A stretch of DNA of 64,000 nt from Gremmenia infestans (taxonomy: Eukaryota; Ascomycota; Leotiomycetes; Helotiales; Hamatocanthoscyphaceae), in the NCBI GenBank assembly GCA_032629725.1, contig JAFEVB010000023.1, positions 620,001 to 684,000 of the forward strand. The letters run 5' to 3'. The notes under the pieces were generated by a model, which did no database searches, had not been told where the DNA came from, and saw only the letters and a list, made by a program, of their open reading frames with translations. A program made the position numbers and the translations under genes. Below, in pieces: positions 32,453 to 45,363 of the stretch (positions within the stretch are counted from its first letter, which is position 1; every line of letters begins with the position of its first letter).

Positions 32453-35400
32453 ATGACGATGACGGCGGTACAAGTTCAGCAGCACGGAGGGGCACACCGC
32501 CAACAATACAACCCCCGACAATCCCCTCACTCTTCGAATGTTTCGCCGCACCAATCTCGACCGCAAAGCTACATCTCTCCAGCGCCTTCACAGCTACAGC
32601 GACAAGAACCCCCGATACAGAACGGTACCTCAAGCCCGATGAACCCAAGACCCGCCGTGAGCAACGACCCGGTCCAGGTAGTCAATGGGCAGCGATCTTC
32701 GACATCGGATGGCGACCCCAGAAGGTCTTCAGCTGCAAGTGGTAGAGCTCCTCCGCCCGCTGGCTACTTGGGCGCAGATAGTAGGACATCCTCACAGGGG
32801 CGACCCACTTCCGCGCCTGGTGTTACTGCAGATTCCTCCCAAGACGATTCAGAGGTGGACAGAATAAAAAGGAGATCGAAACCTTTACTTCAGCGATCTA
32901 AAAGCGACTTTGGACCTCGGGGAGAAGATGTCGATTCAACGGCGGAGGAGGATTGGCAAGGTTGGGGAGCACGACATGGTTTTGAGGATCACTACGCATC
33001 AGAAGAATATGTTTCGCAGTTGGCAAATGTGGGTTTCTCTTTCCTCTACTCATAAACTCTATCCTGCAGTGGCGTATTAGTGTACGTTACCGGATCTTGC
33101 TGCTCTGAAGGTCAATACGGCATCATTACAAGTTCGGAGCACCTTTTGGGTAGACAGCATCTATATCGGACGTGCACATCGAGTCTCCAAGATGGCAGAC
33201 TATGTGGACATACACAATCTTCAAAACTTCGAGTTCAGGTCCAAGGAAGGCTTAGAAGATCCCATACCAATCAACCACCTAGGCAGCAGAATTGATAGAA
33301 TCCGCCGTAATTATCACGAGCGAAGTCATGCACAGCATCTCGCACTTGAGCGCCTGAAAGCTCTCTCTCAATGGCCAATGCCTGACCTTAGACAACTGGC
33401 TAACGGCCCCAAACAGAATTGGTACATGTACTTTACGGACAAACGGCATGAAACAACCGGCAATCCAAAATCTTTAGGTTACGAACTTCAAGACTGGCGA
33501 ATGAAAGATCGTCTGAAGACTGTCTCTGCGGCACTGGCAGTATGCCTGAATATTGGTGTTGAGCCTCCGGATCAACTGAAGACTGTACCGGGAGCAAAGT
33601 TGGAAGCATGGCAAGATCCTACCCACCCGCCAGTCCAGAAGGCTCTCGACACTATTGGCAAAGCTCTACAGTCACAGTACGAGACCTTAGCGATACGAAC
33701 AAGATACAAACAATACTTAGATCCTTCGATAGAGGAGACTAAAAAATTCTGTGTTTCTTTACGACGAAATGCGAAGGACGAGAGAGTACTTTTCCATTAC
33801 AATGGCCATGGTGTACCCAAACCAACGGGATCTGGCGAAATCTGGGTCTTCAATAAGAACTACACGCAGTACATTCCCGTTTCCCTCTACGATCTCCAAA
33901 CTTGGCTGGCAGCACCGACATTTTTTGTTTGGGATTGTTCCGATGCAGGAAACATTCTCAGCAATTTCCATCGATTTGTCGAGAAACACGAGCAAGAAGA
34001 GAATGATGCCCTAGCTAAGGATCCCGACTACCCTGCTGTAAGCTTTAGGCCGTATATTCATTTAGCAGCCTGTGGGGTGAAAGAAAATCTTCCCACCAAT
34101 CCTCTTCTCCCAGCAGATGTTTTTACATCATGTCTCACTACACCAATCGAAATGGCCCTTTGGTTCTTCGTCTTACAAAATCCACTGCCATCACAGCTTA
34201 CGCCTGAACGAGCAAAGAAGCTTCCTGGAAGATTGCAAGAACGAAGAACACCATTGGGAGAATTGAATTGGATTTTCACTGCTATTACCGACACAATAGC
34301 CTGGACTACGTTACCTCGACCGCTCTTCAGGAAGTTCTTTAGGCAAGACCTTATGGTTGCGGCGTTGTTCCGAAACTTTCTCCTCGCACAGCGCATCATG
34401 GGTGTTTACAACTGCCATCCCCAGTCATATCCAGCACTCCCAGATACGCATCAGCACCCTCTGTGGGAAAGCTGGGATCTCGCGGTTGAAATGGCTCTCG
34501 CGCAATTGCCTATGCTTGAGGAAAAAGAGCAAGGTCTTCGGCCTGATTACGAGTTTCAAAACTCTAGCTTCTTTACAGAACAGCTCACGGCATTTGAGGT
34601 CTACCTCACACAGGGAGCTGTAGAACACAAAGCTCCTGATCAACTTCCAGTCGTTCTGCAAGTACTCCTGAGCCAACAACACCGAGTACGAGCCCTTATC
34701 CTGTTGGGCAAGTTCCTCGATCTAGGTCCCTGGGCTGTCAATCTCGCTCTGAGCATTGGCATTTTCCCATATGTGTTGAAACTGCTGCAATCAGCTGCCA
34801 CAGAGTTGAAACCAGTCATGGTATTCATCTGGACCCGTGTTCTCGCTGTTGACCTCACCTGCCAGACCGATCTACTGAAGGACTCAGGATACAACTATTT
34901 TGCGAACATCCTGAAACCAAATGAAGGACTTCCAGTCGTTGACAGCCTTGAGCACAAAGCTATGTGCGCTTTCATCCTTGCCATGCTCTGCAATGGCTAC
35001 AAGCAAGGCCAAAACGTTTGCAATCAATCAGAAATCTTGACATACTGCTTACTGCATCTTCAAAATGCTGACAACCCTTTGTTGCGTCAATGGGCATGCT
35101 TATGTATCAGTCAACTGTGGAATGATTTGCCAGAAGCGAAGTGGCGCGGTATTAGGGAGAACGCACCTACAAAGTTATGCACGTTAGTCCGAGATGTTTG
35201 TTGCGAGGTTCGGGCTGCAATGCTCTATGCGATGACTACTTTCTTGGGGATTCCCGACCTGACTGATGAGGTGGCAAGAATTGAAGAATCCATCTCATGG
35301 ACCGTCATGGAAATGGCTAATGATGGTAACGCCATGGTTCGCAAAGAGCTTTTAGTTTATTTCTCGAAATTCATTCAACGATACGAGAACAAATTCATAG

Positions 35401-37337
35401 TGGCTGCTTACGAGCAGCTTCAAGAAGAACGAGAATATCGGCAATATCCTCCCCAGGACGACGGAAACGATCACAAGATGGGTCTACATTACGCTCGGCA
35501 GGAAAGCCGGAATGCGGATGGCACAATCAAAGCCACATCCCACGGAGTCTCACACAACTCCATCTTTGCAGCCGTTTGGAAACATGTGCTAATAATGGCG
35601 GTCGACCCGCATCCTGAGGTCCAATGTAATGCTACCATCGTTGTCGACTATATTCACTGCGCGGTGTTACACTCTCCAGTGGGCGGTCCTGCTCAGAAGT
35701 TGATTGATGATCTCAACCGCCGCAGCGCAAAGACAGCTGTGTCGAACATGCAACCTCCAGACATACGGCCAAATACACCTTTGCGCCAAGACTCGACACC
35801 AACAGGAAATCACCAAGCAGGACTTCTTAAGCGGACTGCTAGCTTCCTATTCACCTCTCTCCCATTTAGTGCGCCTAGTGCTGAGAATTCGCCTGTTGAT
35901 GTTGCTAGCCGAAACCTGCCAAAATCCCCTAGCGCCCACAAAACCCCCCTTCCGTTAAGAGCTCGAGCCCCTACTGCAGATTTCACTCCCCCACCGGAAC
36001 AGAACGACACGGCGTCCACTCCTGGAACTTACCACGCGGCTAAAGAGCCGATGTCAGGGCGTTTTCAGGCAAGGAAAATGTCAATTCCTCCTTCGTTACC
36101 TCTAGAAAGCAGTTTCTTAGAGTGGTCAATCGAGTATTTCCGTGAACCTCAAATGAAGCCGAACGAGGCAGAAGAGCCTGGTAGCACTGATTACAACGAA
36201 CGACTATGGCGCAGATCTCGAAATGAAACTATATTGCGAGAGACTCAACCTCAAAAAGAGATTGCAGGCACTGGCAAATGGACCAATCCTGCCGGATTCT
36301 TCAACAACCAAAGCCAGCCTTCAAAGATGACATTGCACCAGTTTGAGGATCACCTTGCCGTTTCCGATGATCGGGACACCGTCTGTATATGGGATTGGAA
36401 GAAGCAGGACCGGTTATGTCGATTTTCGAATGGTAACTCTGAAGGGTCCAAAATCAGTGACCTACAATTTATCAACGAAGACGATCAGGCTTTCTTACTC
36501 ACTGGATCCTCGGACGGTGTTATCAGAATCTATAGGAACTATGATTCCAATAAGAAGATTGAAGTTGCCTCTGCCTGGCGAGCATTGACCCATCTTGTTC
36601 CCAGCAGTGTCAACTCTGGAATGGTATTTGACTGGCAACAGGTATCCGGCAAGCTCCTTGTAGCGGGGGACGTGAAAGTCATCAGAGTCTGGGCTGCTGC
36701 CCCAGAACTCTGTGTCGTTGACATCAATGCGCGATCTGGCTCATGCGTCACATCCCTTACGTCTGACCAAATGACGGGCAACGTCTTCGTGGCTGGCTAC
36801 GGCGATGGCGCCATCCGGGTCTTCGATGCTCGCAATAAACCACAAGAAGCAATGGTCAAGAAATGGAAAGACGAAACGGACCGCGTTTGGATCAAGAGCG
36901 TACATATGCAACGAGGGGGCCAGCGGGAGCTCTTATCCGCGAGTAGGAATGGGAAAGTGAAGTTGTGGGATATCCGAATGGATAAGCCTCTACGCACTAT
37001 CAAAGCAACGAATCAGACCTTGATGACGGCAAGTACGCACGAACATCTTCCAGTATTTGCAGTGTAAGCAATTTCTTCCCCACCCTACTTTACTTTGCTA
37101 ATACAGAACAGCGGTACGGGCGCCCACACTGTCAAAGTCTTCAACTTTGAAGGCAAAGAACTCTCGCGCGTAGAACCCTACTCCAGCTTCCTAAACCAGG
37201 CACGCCAAGCACCCTCCCCAATCGCCGCGACCGCCTTCCATCCCCACCGGATGATGCTCGCGTGCGCGGCGAGGGGCAATAACCACATCAATATTTTTAC
37301 ATGTGCAGAGAAGAAGGGGGCCGTCCTTGAGATGTAA
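32453..37337 (+). CDS. KOG1: Kog1/raptor homologue, TORC1 subunit
   Basis: Exons 32453-33028, 33417-37063 and 37112-37337 give 1482 aa. Raptor presents substrates to the TOR kinase in TORC1 at the vacuole/lysosome. A Ser/Pro/Gln-rich N-terminus (about 1-165) leads to the raptor caspase-like domain starting at MYFTDKRHETTG. Its landmarks are FHYNGHGVPKPTGSGEIWVF (about 316) and FFVWDCSDAGNI (about 361), which keep the His and Cys of the caspase-like fold. HEAT repeats occupy the middle, a Pro/Ser linker follows (about 960-1040), and the WD40 propeller starts near 1160, its last blade lying on exon 3. The first intron as drawn is 388 nt, very long for this window, and contains a protein-like frame continuous with exon 2. 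A shorter 42-nt intron (33029-33070) plus extra small exons cannot be excluded, and the junction LAN/NWYMYF is inferred. Confidence 0.93.
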
Positions 37338-39106
37338 TTTTGCTTCCGGAGTTCAGAATCATACAGTATATAAGATGAGGGACACTACACTACACTGGCG
37401 AGGGTTTAATAGGTGAACTGGAATGCATGGAGTCTCCGGGTCCATGACATGGCGTGGATGTTTGATATGCTTTGCGTACACTTAATTCTTATTGAATGCA
37501 TGCATGGCATCAAGCGGATGGTTGAGTTTGGCGTTTTGGGATACATATGGCACCTTTGCATTTTGCTTGGATGGCAGGCAAGCAAGACTGGGACGGGGCA
37601 TAAATGAATTCGTTAATAGTATAATGATTAATACGATTGTATGTGTACGTCTACATGGGTGAGTGAGGCGTGCGTGCTGAAATTTAGATGTGTAATGAAG
37701 AGTATGAAGTATGAAGGGATGGAGTATATTATGTGGAGAAAATGTTAGTGGCAGAGAAATACGGTAGGTAGGTAATCTTACCTTGGTATATACTATACCA
37801 GCCAAAAGTTCCCGTCCTTTCTTAGACTCTTCGCAGATGGTTTGGAAGGCACCTATGCTAGCCGCTTATAAGGTTGTAATTACGTACAGTAAGGGACCTC
37901 TAGGTGGTAGCAAGTGGTGGCCTAACACCCAACGCCAAGGCGGAGGATCCTGAGATAAATCTCAAAATACTCGAGTAGAAACAGAAAACCAGTCACATGA
38001 TTTCGTATTCTATCTAGTGCTTCCATCGCATGAGTTTCATGGTGACACCAAACGGTGGCCAGCGCGAGCGCCAGCTCATCAAACTCTGCCAAGAGGTTCT
38101 TGCTGCGAGTCATGAAGTGAAAATGGTTATGTGATGTTCTCACAGTTCAAGTCAAGGAACATACTGTACAAGGTGGGAGACCAGAATAACACGATCTCTC
38201 TGCATCCCCATCCCGCCACGACGGTGGAGAAGAGATAGATGGGTGTTATATCAGCCACAGATACCGTACCGTACTCATCTACTTCGTACATCTCGTCGAG
38301 GCGAAGAGGCGTCGTCTGTGGAGGCTGTGCGAGCAACACGCACGGCAGTTTGACCATTGTTGGAGCAGTTTGAATGCTGATCAGCCTGTTAATTGGGTGG
38401 AATAGCATATGTCGGCAGGGCTAAGACAGCGCTTGGGACGGGATCTACGAGCGCTGCGGGCCAAGCCAAGTTGCAGTACAGTACAGTACAGTAAAGTCAT
38501 TTGCCCTTGCACCAGCTTGCCCCTGGCTTCAGAAGTTTACTGAGTGGAGTGGAGTGGCCTCAGGGGCGGGGCCTGTCTGCTTGCAGGGAAGGAAGAGGCG
38601 ATTGGGCAACAAGGACAAAGACAAGCAAGCCACACTACAGCACAGGCGCAATCAACCTGTGAACCACCAACATCGCTCTCTTCGTATCGATCGATGCATT
38701 GTACGAGTACTCGTAGCGCATGATTCACCTCTTCAATCCTGACCAACAACGAACAAAGACACAATCACGACATTCACGAATTACCAAACCCGAAGCCCAT
38801 TTTCAGTAACCATTCAAGCCTTTACAGAGACCAAGGGATATTCTGAGACGACGGGGCAATTTGAATGCGCGTGCGGGGCTAGAAAGATACCCTTGAACTA
38901 CGAAATTAAGAGCTGCATCATCCATACGAAACACCCCACACGCAGAACGAAAACGACGACGACAGAGACCGAATACTCTGCATACTACACAAACACAAAC
39001 ACAAACAAGAGCGCGAAAAGAATCTGCCAAAGCATACGAAGGAACGATCTCTCCCTTTCGCGCAGGTTCTCCCTGGCTGCTTGTTCGATGAGCAACGACC
39101 GCAAAG
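37338..39106. other. Intergenic
   Basis: No supported gene. It includes a CAGTA repeat (four units, 38474-38494). The last 300 bp, with polypurine/ACA-rich sequence, is probably the leader of the 39107 gene. Confidence 0.5.
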
Positions 39107-40985
39107 ATGCTCACAATTAATGGAACATGCAATTCGACCCTGGAGGACATGCTGAGTATGGAATCTCTTGCACTTGAAGACGGAAGGGAAATGCTGACGC
39201 GATATAGTTGGCTCATCTGAAGTTCAAATCGCGGGGAGTTTAACATTCCATGGCCTAGGCCTCGTAATATCAGCAGCAACTGCATTAATCGCTGTGCTGC
39301 TCTCATTCTACCTCATCTGGATGCATGCGATCCATTATACGAAACCTTACGAGCAAAGACAGTACGTCCGCTTCCTCTATCCCAAGGATATCCGCTAACC
39401 TGTACAGTATTATACGTATCCTCTTCATGATACCCGTTTATGCGATAGCGTCCTTCTTCTCCTTCTGGTTCTACTGGCACGCGATATACTTCACCGTAAT
39501 CTACGAATGCTACGAAGCCTTTGCGATCGCGTCTTTCTTCGCCCTGCTCTGCCACTATATTGCGCCGGACCTGCATGAACAGAAAGAATACTTCCGGAGT
39601 ATCGAGCCAAAGCCATGGGTTTGGCCACTTTCGTGGGCAAAGAAGTGTTGCGGTGGAGAGAGGGGATGCTGGAGAACGCCAAGAAGCGGGCTGACGTGGT
39701 TCAATATCATTTGGACTGGAGTATATCAATACTGTTTTATACGGGTTTCCATGACAGTCACAGCGGTTATCACGCAATACTTTGGCAAATACTGCGAGTC
39801 CTCCAACTCGCCCGTATTTGGGCATATCTGGGTATGTTCAATCACACTTGTTTCAGATCTTAGCTAACTCTTTAGATCCTGGTTATTGAGGGTGTCGCGG
39901 TCACAATCGCCATGTATTGCTTGATCCAGTTCTATATTCAGCTGCGCAAAGATCTCGCTGACCATAGCCCGTTCTTGAAGATTGCGGCCATTAAACTCGT
40001 AGTCTTCCTCTCTTTTTGGCAGAGTTTCGTGCTCAGTGTTCTCACATCTTCTGCTCTGGGTGTCATCAAACCTACAAGCACACTGGCCTATCCAGACTTG
40101 AAGGTAGGAATTCCTTCCCTGCTCATCTGCGTTGAGATGGCCATCTTTGCGCTTTTGCATCAATGGGCTTTTCCTTGGCAAGAATACGCGAGAGGAAGCA
40201 TGGGATCGAAATATCCTGTATCCGGGAAGCCTTTCAATGTGCAAGGCCCAAAGCAAGGAGGATTCCTGGGCTTCAGAGCCATTGCCGATGCTATGAACCC
40301 TTGGGACCTAATAAAAGGGTTCGCTCGTGGAATGAAGTGGTTGGTTTTCGGCGTGAGAAAGCGCGAGAACGATGCCTCATACAAGAACGGCTTCGATATC
40401 AACAATCCAAACAACCAGAATGATATGGCATTGGAGGGGGGCAATGGGTACAAAGGTACGGACAATCTCCCAATCGCCAACGAGTTCAGGCGCAGTAAAT
40501 TTGGGATGCCGAGCCCTCTACCCGGAGACGAAGGAGCGGGCTTGATAGCGCACGCGCAGCCCAACCCATTAAACGCTGGAGCGTATGTTCCAGCTAGACA
40601 AAGATACGACGCGGAGGGACAGGATATAAATTCCGGTGGCCAATACAACGCCTATGCTGAATCAAGTCCTGATCGGCTGGTAGGCATCCACCCATCGCCC
40701 GGAACCGTCAGGCGGCAGGACGCAGATATCGGCACGGCAGTCTCAATGGAGCCAGAAGTATATCACGCCCACGGCATCCCAGATCCATACATAAAAACCC
40801 CGCAAGCAGACGCGTATCTCGAGCACTTGCGCACCGAGCGGAGGCAACAGAAACAACCGAGCCCGTCTGAGCAATGGGCGAATTCTAGTCGGCCGGTCAG
40901 ACCAGATGATGATGATACGCAGCCGGAAGTACATAACGCGCTGTGGGGACAGAATCCAAATCAGAGTCAGAATAACCGCTTTTGA
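39107..40985 (+). CDS. DUF300 / TMEM184-OST-alpha-type seven-TM protein
   Basis: Exons 39107-39155, 39208-39361, 39408-39831 and 39876-40985 (introns 52, 46 and 44 nt) encode 578 aa. The short first exon (MLTINGTCNSTLEDML) carries N-glycosylation sequons and is extracellular/lumenal. Family signatures follow: HYTKPYEQR then IIRILFMIPVYAIASFFSFW, YECYEAFAIASFFALLCHY, FLSFWQSFVLSVL, and the start of the cytoplasmic tail after LLHQWAFPW. These match PF03619 (organic solute transporter Ostalpha / LAZ1 / TMEM184). A long hydrophilic C-terminal tail (about 200 residues, Pro/Gln/Asn-rich) is typical of fungal members. It probably resides in the plasma or vacuolar membrane; its transport role in fungi is not established. 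The first exon is the least certain. Confidence 0.92.
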
Positions 40986-43900
40986 GCTTGAGCTTGAGCT
41001 TGTTGTATAGTATGATAGTTATGAAATGAGCGGCTGGCCCTCCCCCCCTAATGTTGTGACTACATTGATGGATGCGAGGAGGCTAGCGGATTTGATATGC
41101 ATTGGGATGGCGTTTTGGAGAAAGAAGAGATATGATGGGATATTTTGGCGGGCGGGCGTTGAAAATATCGCATTTGATGGATGGATGGATGCCTGGCCTG
41201 GCATGGCATGGCTTTGGTTTGGAGTGCGGCTGTTTACAGTGGCCGGATAAGTATGGTTTGTAAATCGATAGATGGGGATGAGGAATGAATGAAAGAAAGA
41301 ATGCCTTACTTATGATGTTCATTCAGCATTCTACCTTAGTGACGAGTTTTACATTATTCATCGCATCAGCTTGTTGCACAAATGAATCTCCTTCCCCTGG
41401 CATACGGAGTTACTAACTCCTTTGCATTCGTCACCTGTGCTATGCTATACTATGCTGTCTCCAAGAGTCTTAGATTACATGTTTTATACCACACATAAAA
41501 TATTTCTGCGAACACGGAGATAGTGCCTAGTTAGAAGCGTAAACTCGAGACAATAGATACCTAGAGTCTATACATCTACCTATATTGCTATCTATTTATT
41601 GCTAAACTCCCATAATAGCAGAGTCCTAGTAGCGAGCTTCGTTCCCAACGAATGTAAGATTACATGTCAGGACGTCGGATTAAGCGTAGGTGAAGTGTAA
41701 GTAGTACAGTTGGAGTTCAAGTGCTTTCTCGAAAGCTAATGATGGACTCCAGCGGCTGCTTCAATCACGTCTTGTCGATTCGATGGTGGATGTAATCATG
41801 AAAGTAAGTAAGGATCGGGACTGGTGTAGTATAAATATGATCTGTACATTATAGCTTAGTGTTTGCACTTGTGGGGGGGGGGTTTAAGGTAGATACTGCA
41901 CTGTATTGGGAAAGGTGACATGCTGCGTACGGGGTGGGTCTTTGTTAATGCAGATGGAGGACCGGATGGGTATAGATCGCCTTTTGCGTCTTTGTACGTA
42001 CGTACGGTTCGCTGACGACTGCTTGTTTGTAATCTTACATACTATCATTATGATATACGTTGAACACCTTTATATTATGTAGATATGAGATGCGCTGATG
42101 CAAGGCAATAGTATGAAGACAAGGAGCGCGAGGGAAGGAGCTGTCGAACGATGAAACTGATTGAGGCAGCTTGTCATCCTAGAAGGCTTTGCGAACGGGT
42201 TCGCGGCCTGGCAAATTGTTGTTGCGATTCGCCCGGTTGAGATGAGCTTCAGGGGACGACGTTGTCGTCAGAATCCGTGGGATTATGAAGTCCATATTTG
42301 ACAAAAGCCCTGACAGAAGAAGTTGAAATAAACGGCTGTGATAGGAAATTACTTCTTAGGGTTAGGGCGATATTCTCCGTTCAGCGACTACATAAATCTT
42401 CTAAGTTCTAGAACACGAATATGACTTCATTTGATCGGTGGGAATGAATATTATCGTTAAATTTGGTTCACTTTGAAACAATTAATCATAGAATAATTCG
42501 AGATGCGGTTGCAGATTACACGAAATTCATAGTGAAGGGCTCGCTTGATAGGGGTCGGCTACTGTATAAGGGGTTTTAGCGAGCGAGGCATTTCGCCCTC
42601 TGAACTACCGTACCTCAGGGTATAATTTCCAATATTTTTGCTTACACTTTGCTCTGTCATCTTTGAGACATATTTCCCAAAGGACGTACTCAACCTAAGA
42701 GATGAATGGATGGCAGCAGTTGATGTCCGGTGAGCGTTGGTGCAGCATAATCACGTGGCCCTCCGGCCCCTCCCTAATTGCTAGTTGTGAACTTGATTCT
42801 TCCCTTATTTAGATCCCATGAATTGCCAGGAACAATAGAGCCGCAGACATGTATACCGGTTAGAAAAAGCAACGACGCGTGAGAAGTGATAAACGATACG
42901 TATATGCCGAATTAGATGATTGTATAAGTGTTGCGAAGACCCTCATGCTATGTGTGGTCAAGTCACTCGAAAGAATAAACGAAAGTGTATAAACTATTGA
43001 CAGCAACAGTCTGACTGAACGAACTAATATAGTGAATACTAAACGTCAACGCAGATCAATTTCCACAACCTACCTAGTTCTCTGCGGGAAGGAGATGGAA
43101 AGCTGAAGATATACACTTACCTCAGCTGCGCTGTCCGTCGGGCGGACCTTCCATATGGATTTCCATGCAGAGAATTTTGGTCCCACCTTATAGGCAGGCA
43201 AATGACCACCCTTCTTCATGTTGCCCAGAGAAAATTTACCGCTCCTCTTATACTCCAGACACCTTTGAGTCACTCTAAAATGGATACTTCACTCCACCCC
43301 GCTTCAGTTTACACAAAAAGCCTCCTAGAAAAAAATTATGCAAAGCTAACAAATGCAAAGTTCAAGACAGCTCTTAATCTTCGCACTTTTAAGAAGGTCA
43401 AATACTTTTCAAAGATACGTTAAATCCGAAAATGGCCCAGCAATCAAAAATAGACACAGACGTGTCTTTCTGACAGCAAATACGGTATCTGTATCTGGGG
43501 TACAAAGGAAGCGCTTGATAACAATTCGATCGGTACGGCCGAATAGCAATAGCCTAGCGGCAAAGCTTGCGTACTGTACCGTAGGAGCCGCAGGAAGACC
43601 TTTGAAACTCAGGTAAGGAGTAATCCCGTCCCCAGGAAAAATCACCAGGGGGTTAAGCGAGTCTATAATTAATGTCTGTAAACTCGGACGGTTGCTACTA
43701 TGTCCGAGTCCGGTTCCGAACCTTGGCAAATGCTTCGAGGGTTGATTTTGTATAATTTTGGTGGAGGATATTGTATGGCAGGAAGGAGGAATTATAGAGA
43801 GCTGGTTAGGTTTTGGATCTTGATATTACATCAAAAGCGTGCAAATTGACAAGTGGAAAGCAGAGTCTCTAATATTCATATTTCATCATACAAATTCACA

Positions 43901-44228
43901 CGGTAGTATGTCGAGAAATCTATAAATGGAAAGTCATCAAAACCTGCTTTCATTCCAAACAGCTAGCTAATGAGAGTGGGTATAATGCGTCTAGCACTTA
44001 GATTGCATCGTTTCCATCATCTCGATCGCATCATCCATCGATCCTAAACCCAAACGCCTTACAAAAGTGTTGTTTTTCTTCGTACTCAGTAGTACTTACC
44101 CTAAAAAGCTTGGTTTGAGAAGTTAAGAGAATGAATGGACCAAGATAAAAATGATTGCCGCCTCCTATGTATCTATCCTTCTGCCTACGCTAAGTCATAT
44201 CATATCATGTGAAGAGAGGAAAATGTGC
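40986..44228. other. 3.2-kb gene-free stretch
   Basis: No open frame with family features or splice coherence. A poly-G run lies near 41873-41882 and an isolated TTAGGGTTAGGG doublet at 42356-42367. Too short to call telomeric. Confidence 0.55.
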
Positions 44229-45363
44229 TTAATAGGTGGTGGTCGTTTCGGGTCCACCGGTCTTGGTCTTGGTCTTGGTGAGGAACCCAGATGGCAGGTG
44301 GTGAGTTGGGTGGGGACCTCCCGATGGGCGAGCGCCACTGTGGTGTGCATGACCAGATTCGTGAGCGTGACCAGATTCGTGTGCATGACCAGATGGGCGG
44401 GCGTATCCAGGGGCAAATCCAGTTGGGCGGGCGTACCCAGGGGCAAAATCAGATGGGAAGTGCCAGATGTTGGTGTCTTCACCATCTTCGCCGTCTTCCT
44501 CCCGCTTGGCCACGTAAGGCTCTGCGCTAGGCCTCTGAGGTCCGTAGCCAGGAGCAGTAGCGGTTGCACCAGAGGCAGTCCCGAATGTGGTTGGGTGGTG
44601 ATGGTGGCTGGCACCGGTTCCAGGGGGCTTGCCATGAATTCCGGTGCCGACTGGCTCGATGATGTGGACAGTGCCGCTGGCGTGGTGCACTGTTGAAGTC
44701 TTGTTCTTGCCAGGGAGGGGGAATTCACCTGATGGGAAGGGATAGGGCAATGGTAGATTAGTTGGTAGACCAGTTGGGAGACCAGTTGGGAGACCAGTTG
44801 GGTGAACAGTTGAGTGAGGAGTGGAATGAATAGTTGAGTGACTAGTTGAGTGACTAGTTGGTTCTCCAGCTGCGCGGCTTTTGCTAGAGATGCTCTCAGA
44901 GCTCGAGGACGCAGCCTTTACCGGGCCGCCAGGGTTGTAATAACCAGGGACTTCAGTTACTGAACCAGCAGCGCTCGATACTGTGACAACTACCACTGGA
45001 AGACTTTCAGTCTTTGTAGAACCCAAGATATCCGATAGGATAGTAGAATGGATCTCTTTTTCGGTGTGGGTCGAGTGTGAAACTGAGTGCGAGGAATGCG
45101 TGGAGGGCTTTCCAGTGAATCGGGTGCCTGTGCCTGTAGCAAATGGTCTTCCACTACCAGATGGATGACCGATTGGTCTTTTAGTGCCGGTTGGGTATTC
45201 ACGAGTAGCATTCTTTCCGGGGTACAGTGGGGGGCGGACGTCATCTGCAGCGAGTGTCTGTAGAGTGTTAGTCGTTTACTAGACGGAGAACTTTGAGAAA
45301 TAGGAAACGTACGAGATGTGCCGTTGTGGCGATCGCCAAGGCGGCAATGTATGAGAAATGCAT
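44229..45363 (-). CDS. Secreted His/Pro/Gly/Thr-rich tandem-repeat protein
   Basis: Exons 45363-45313 and 45257-44229 (intron 55 nt, GTACGT...CTACAG) encode 359 aa. The first exon is a signal peptide (MHFSYIAALAIATTAHL). The rest is low-complexity and repetitive: HST units around 185-200, GLPT three times, FAPGYARP(T/S)G twice in tandem, HAH(E/H)SG three times, and KTKTKTGG near the end. Two Lys-Arg dibasic sites (GTKRPIG near residue 44 and VAKREED near 269) could be Kex2 sites; the second precedes the FAPGYARP/HAHESG repeats. There are no cysteines and no GPI-type hydrophobic tail. It could be a wall-associated protein, a metal-binding (His-rich) secreted protein or a repeat precursor processed by Kex2; I cannot decide. 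The repeats create long open frames in other phases, which are artefacts. Confidence 0.75.

Noticed and set aside
42356..42367. TTAGGGTTAGGG as telomeric repeat
   Set aside because: Only two units in an internal region; expected by chance.
44151..44728. Open frames on both strands in other phases over the repeat protein
   Set aside because: Created by the tandem repeats; the minus frame with signal peptide and intron is the only coherent model.
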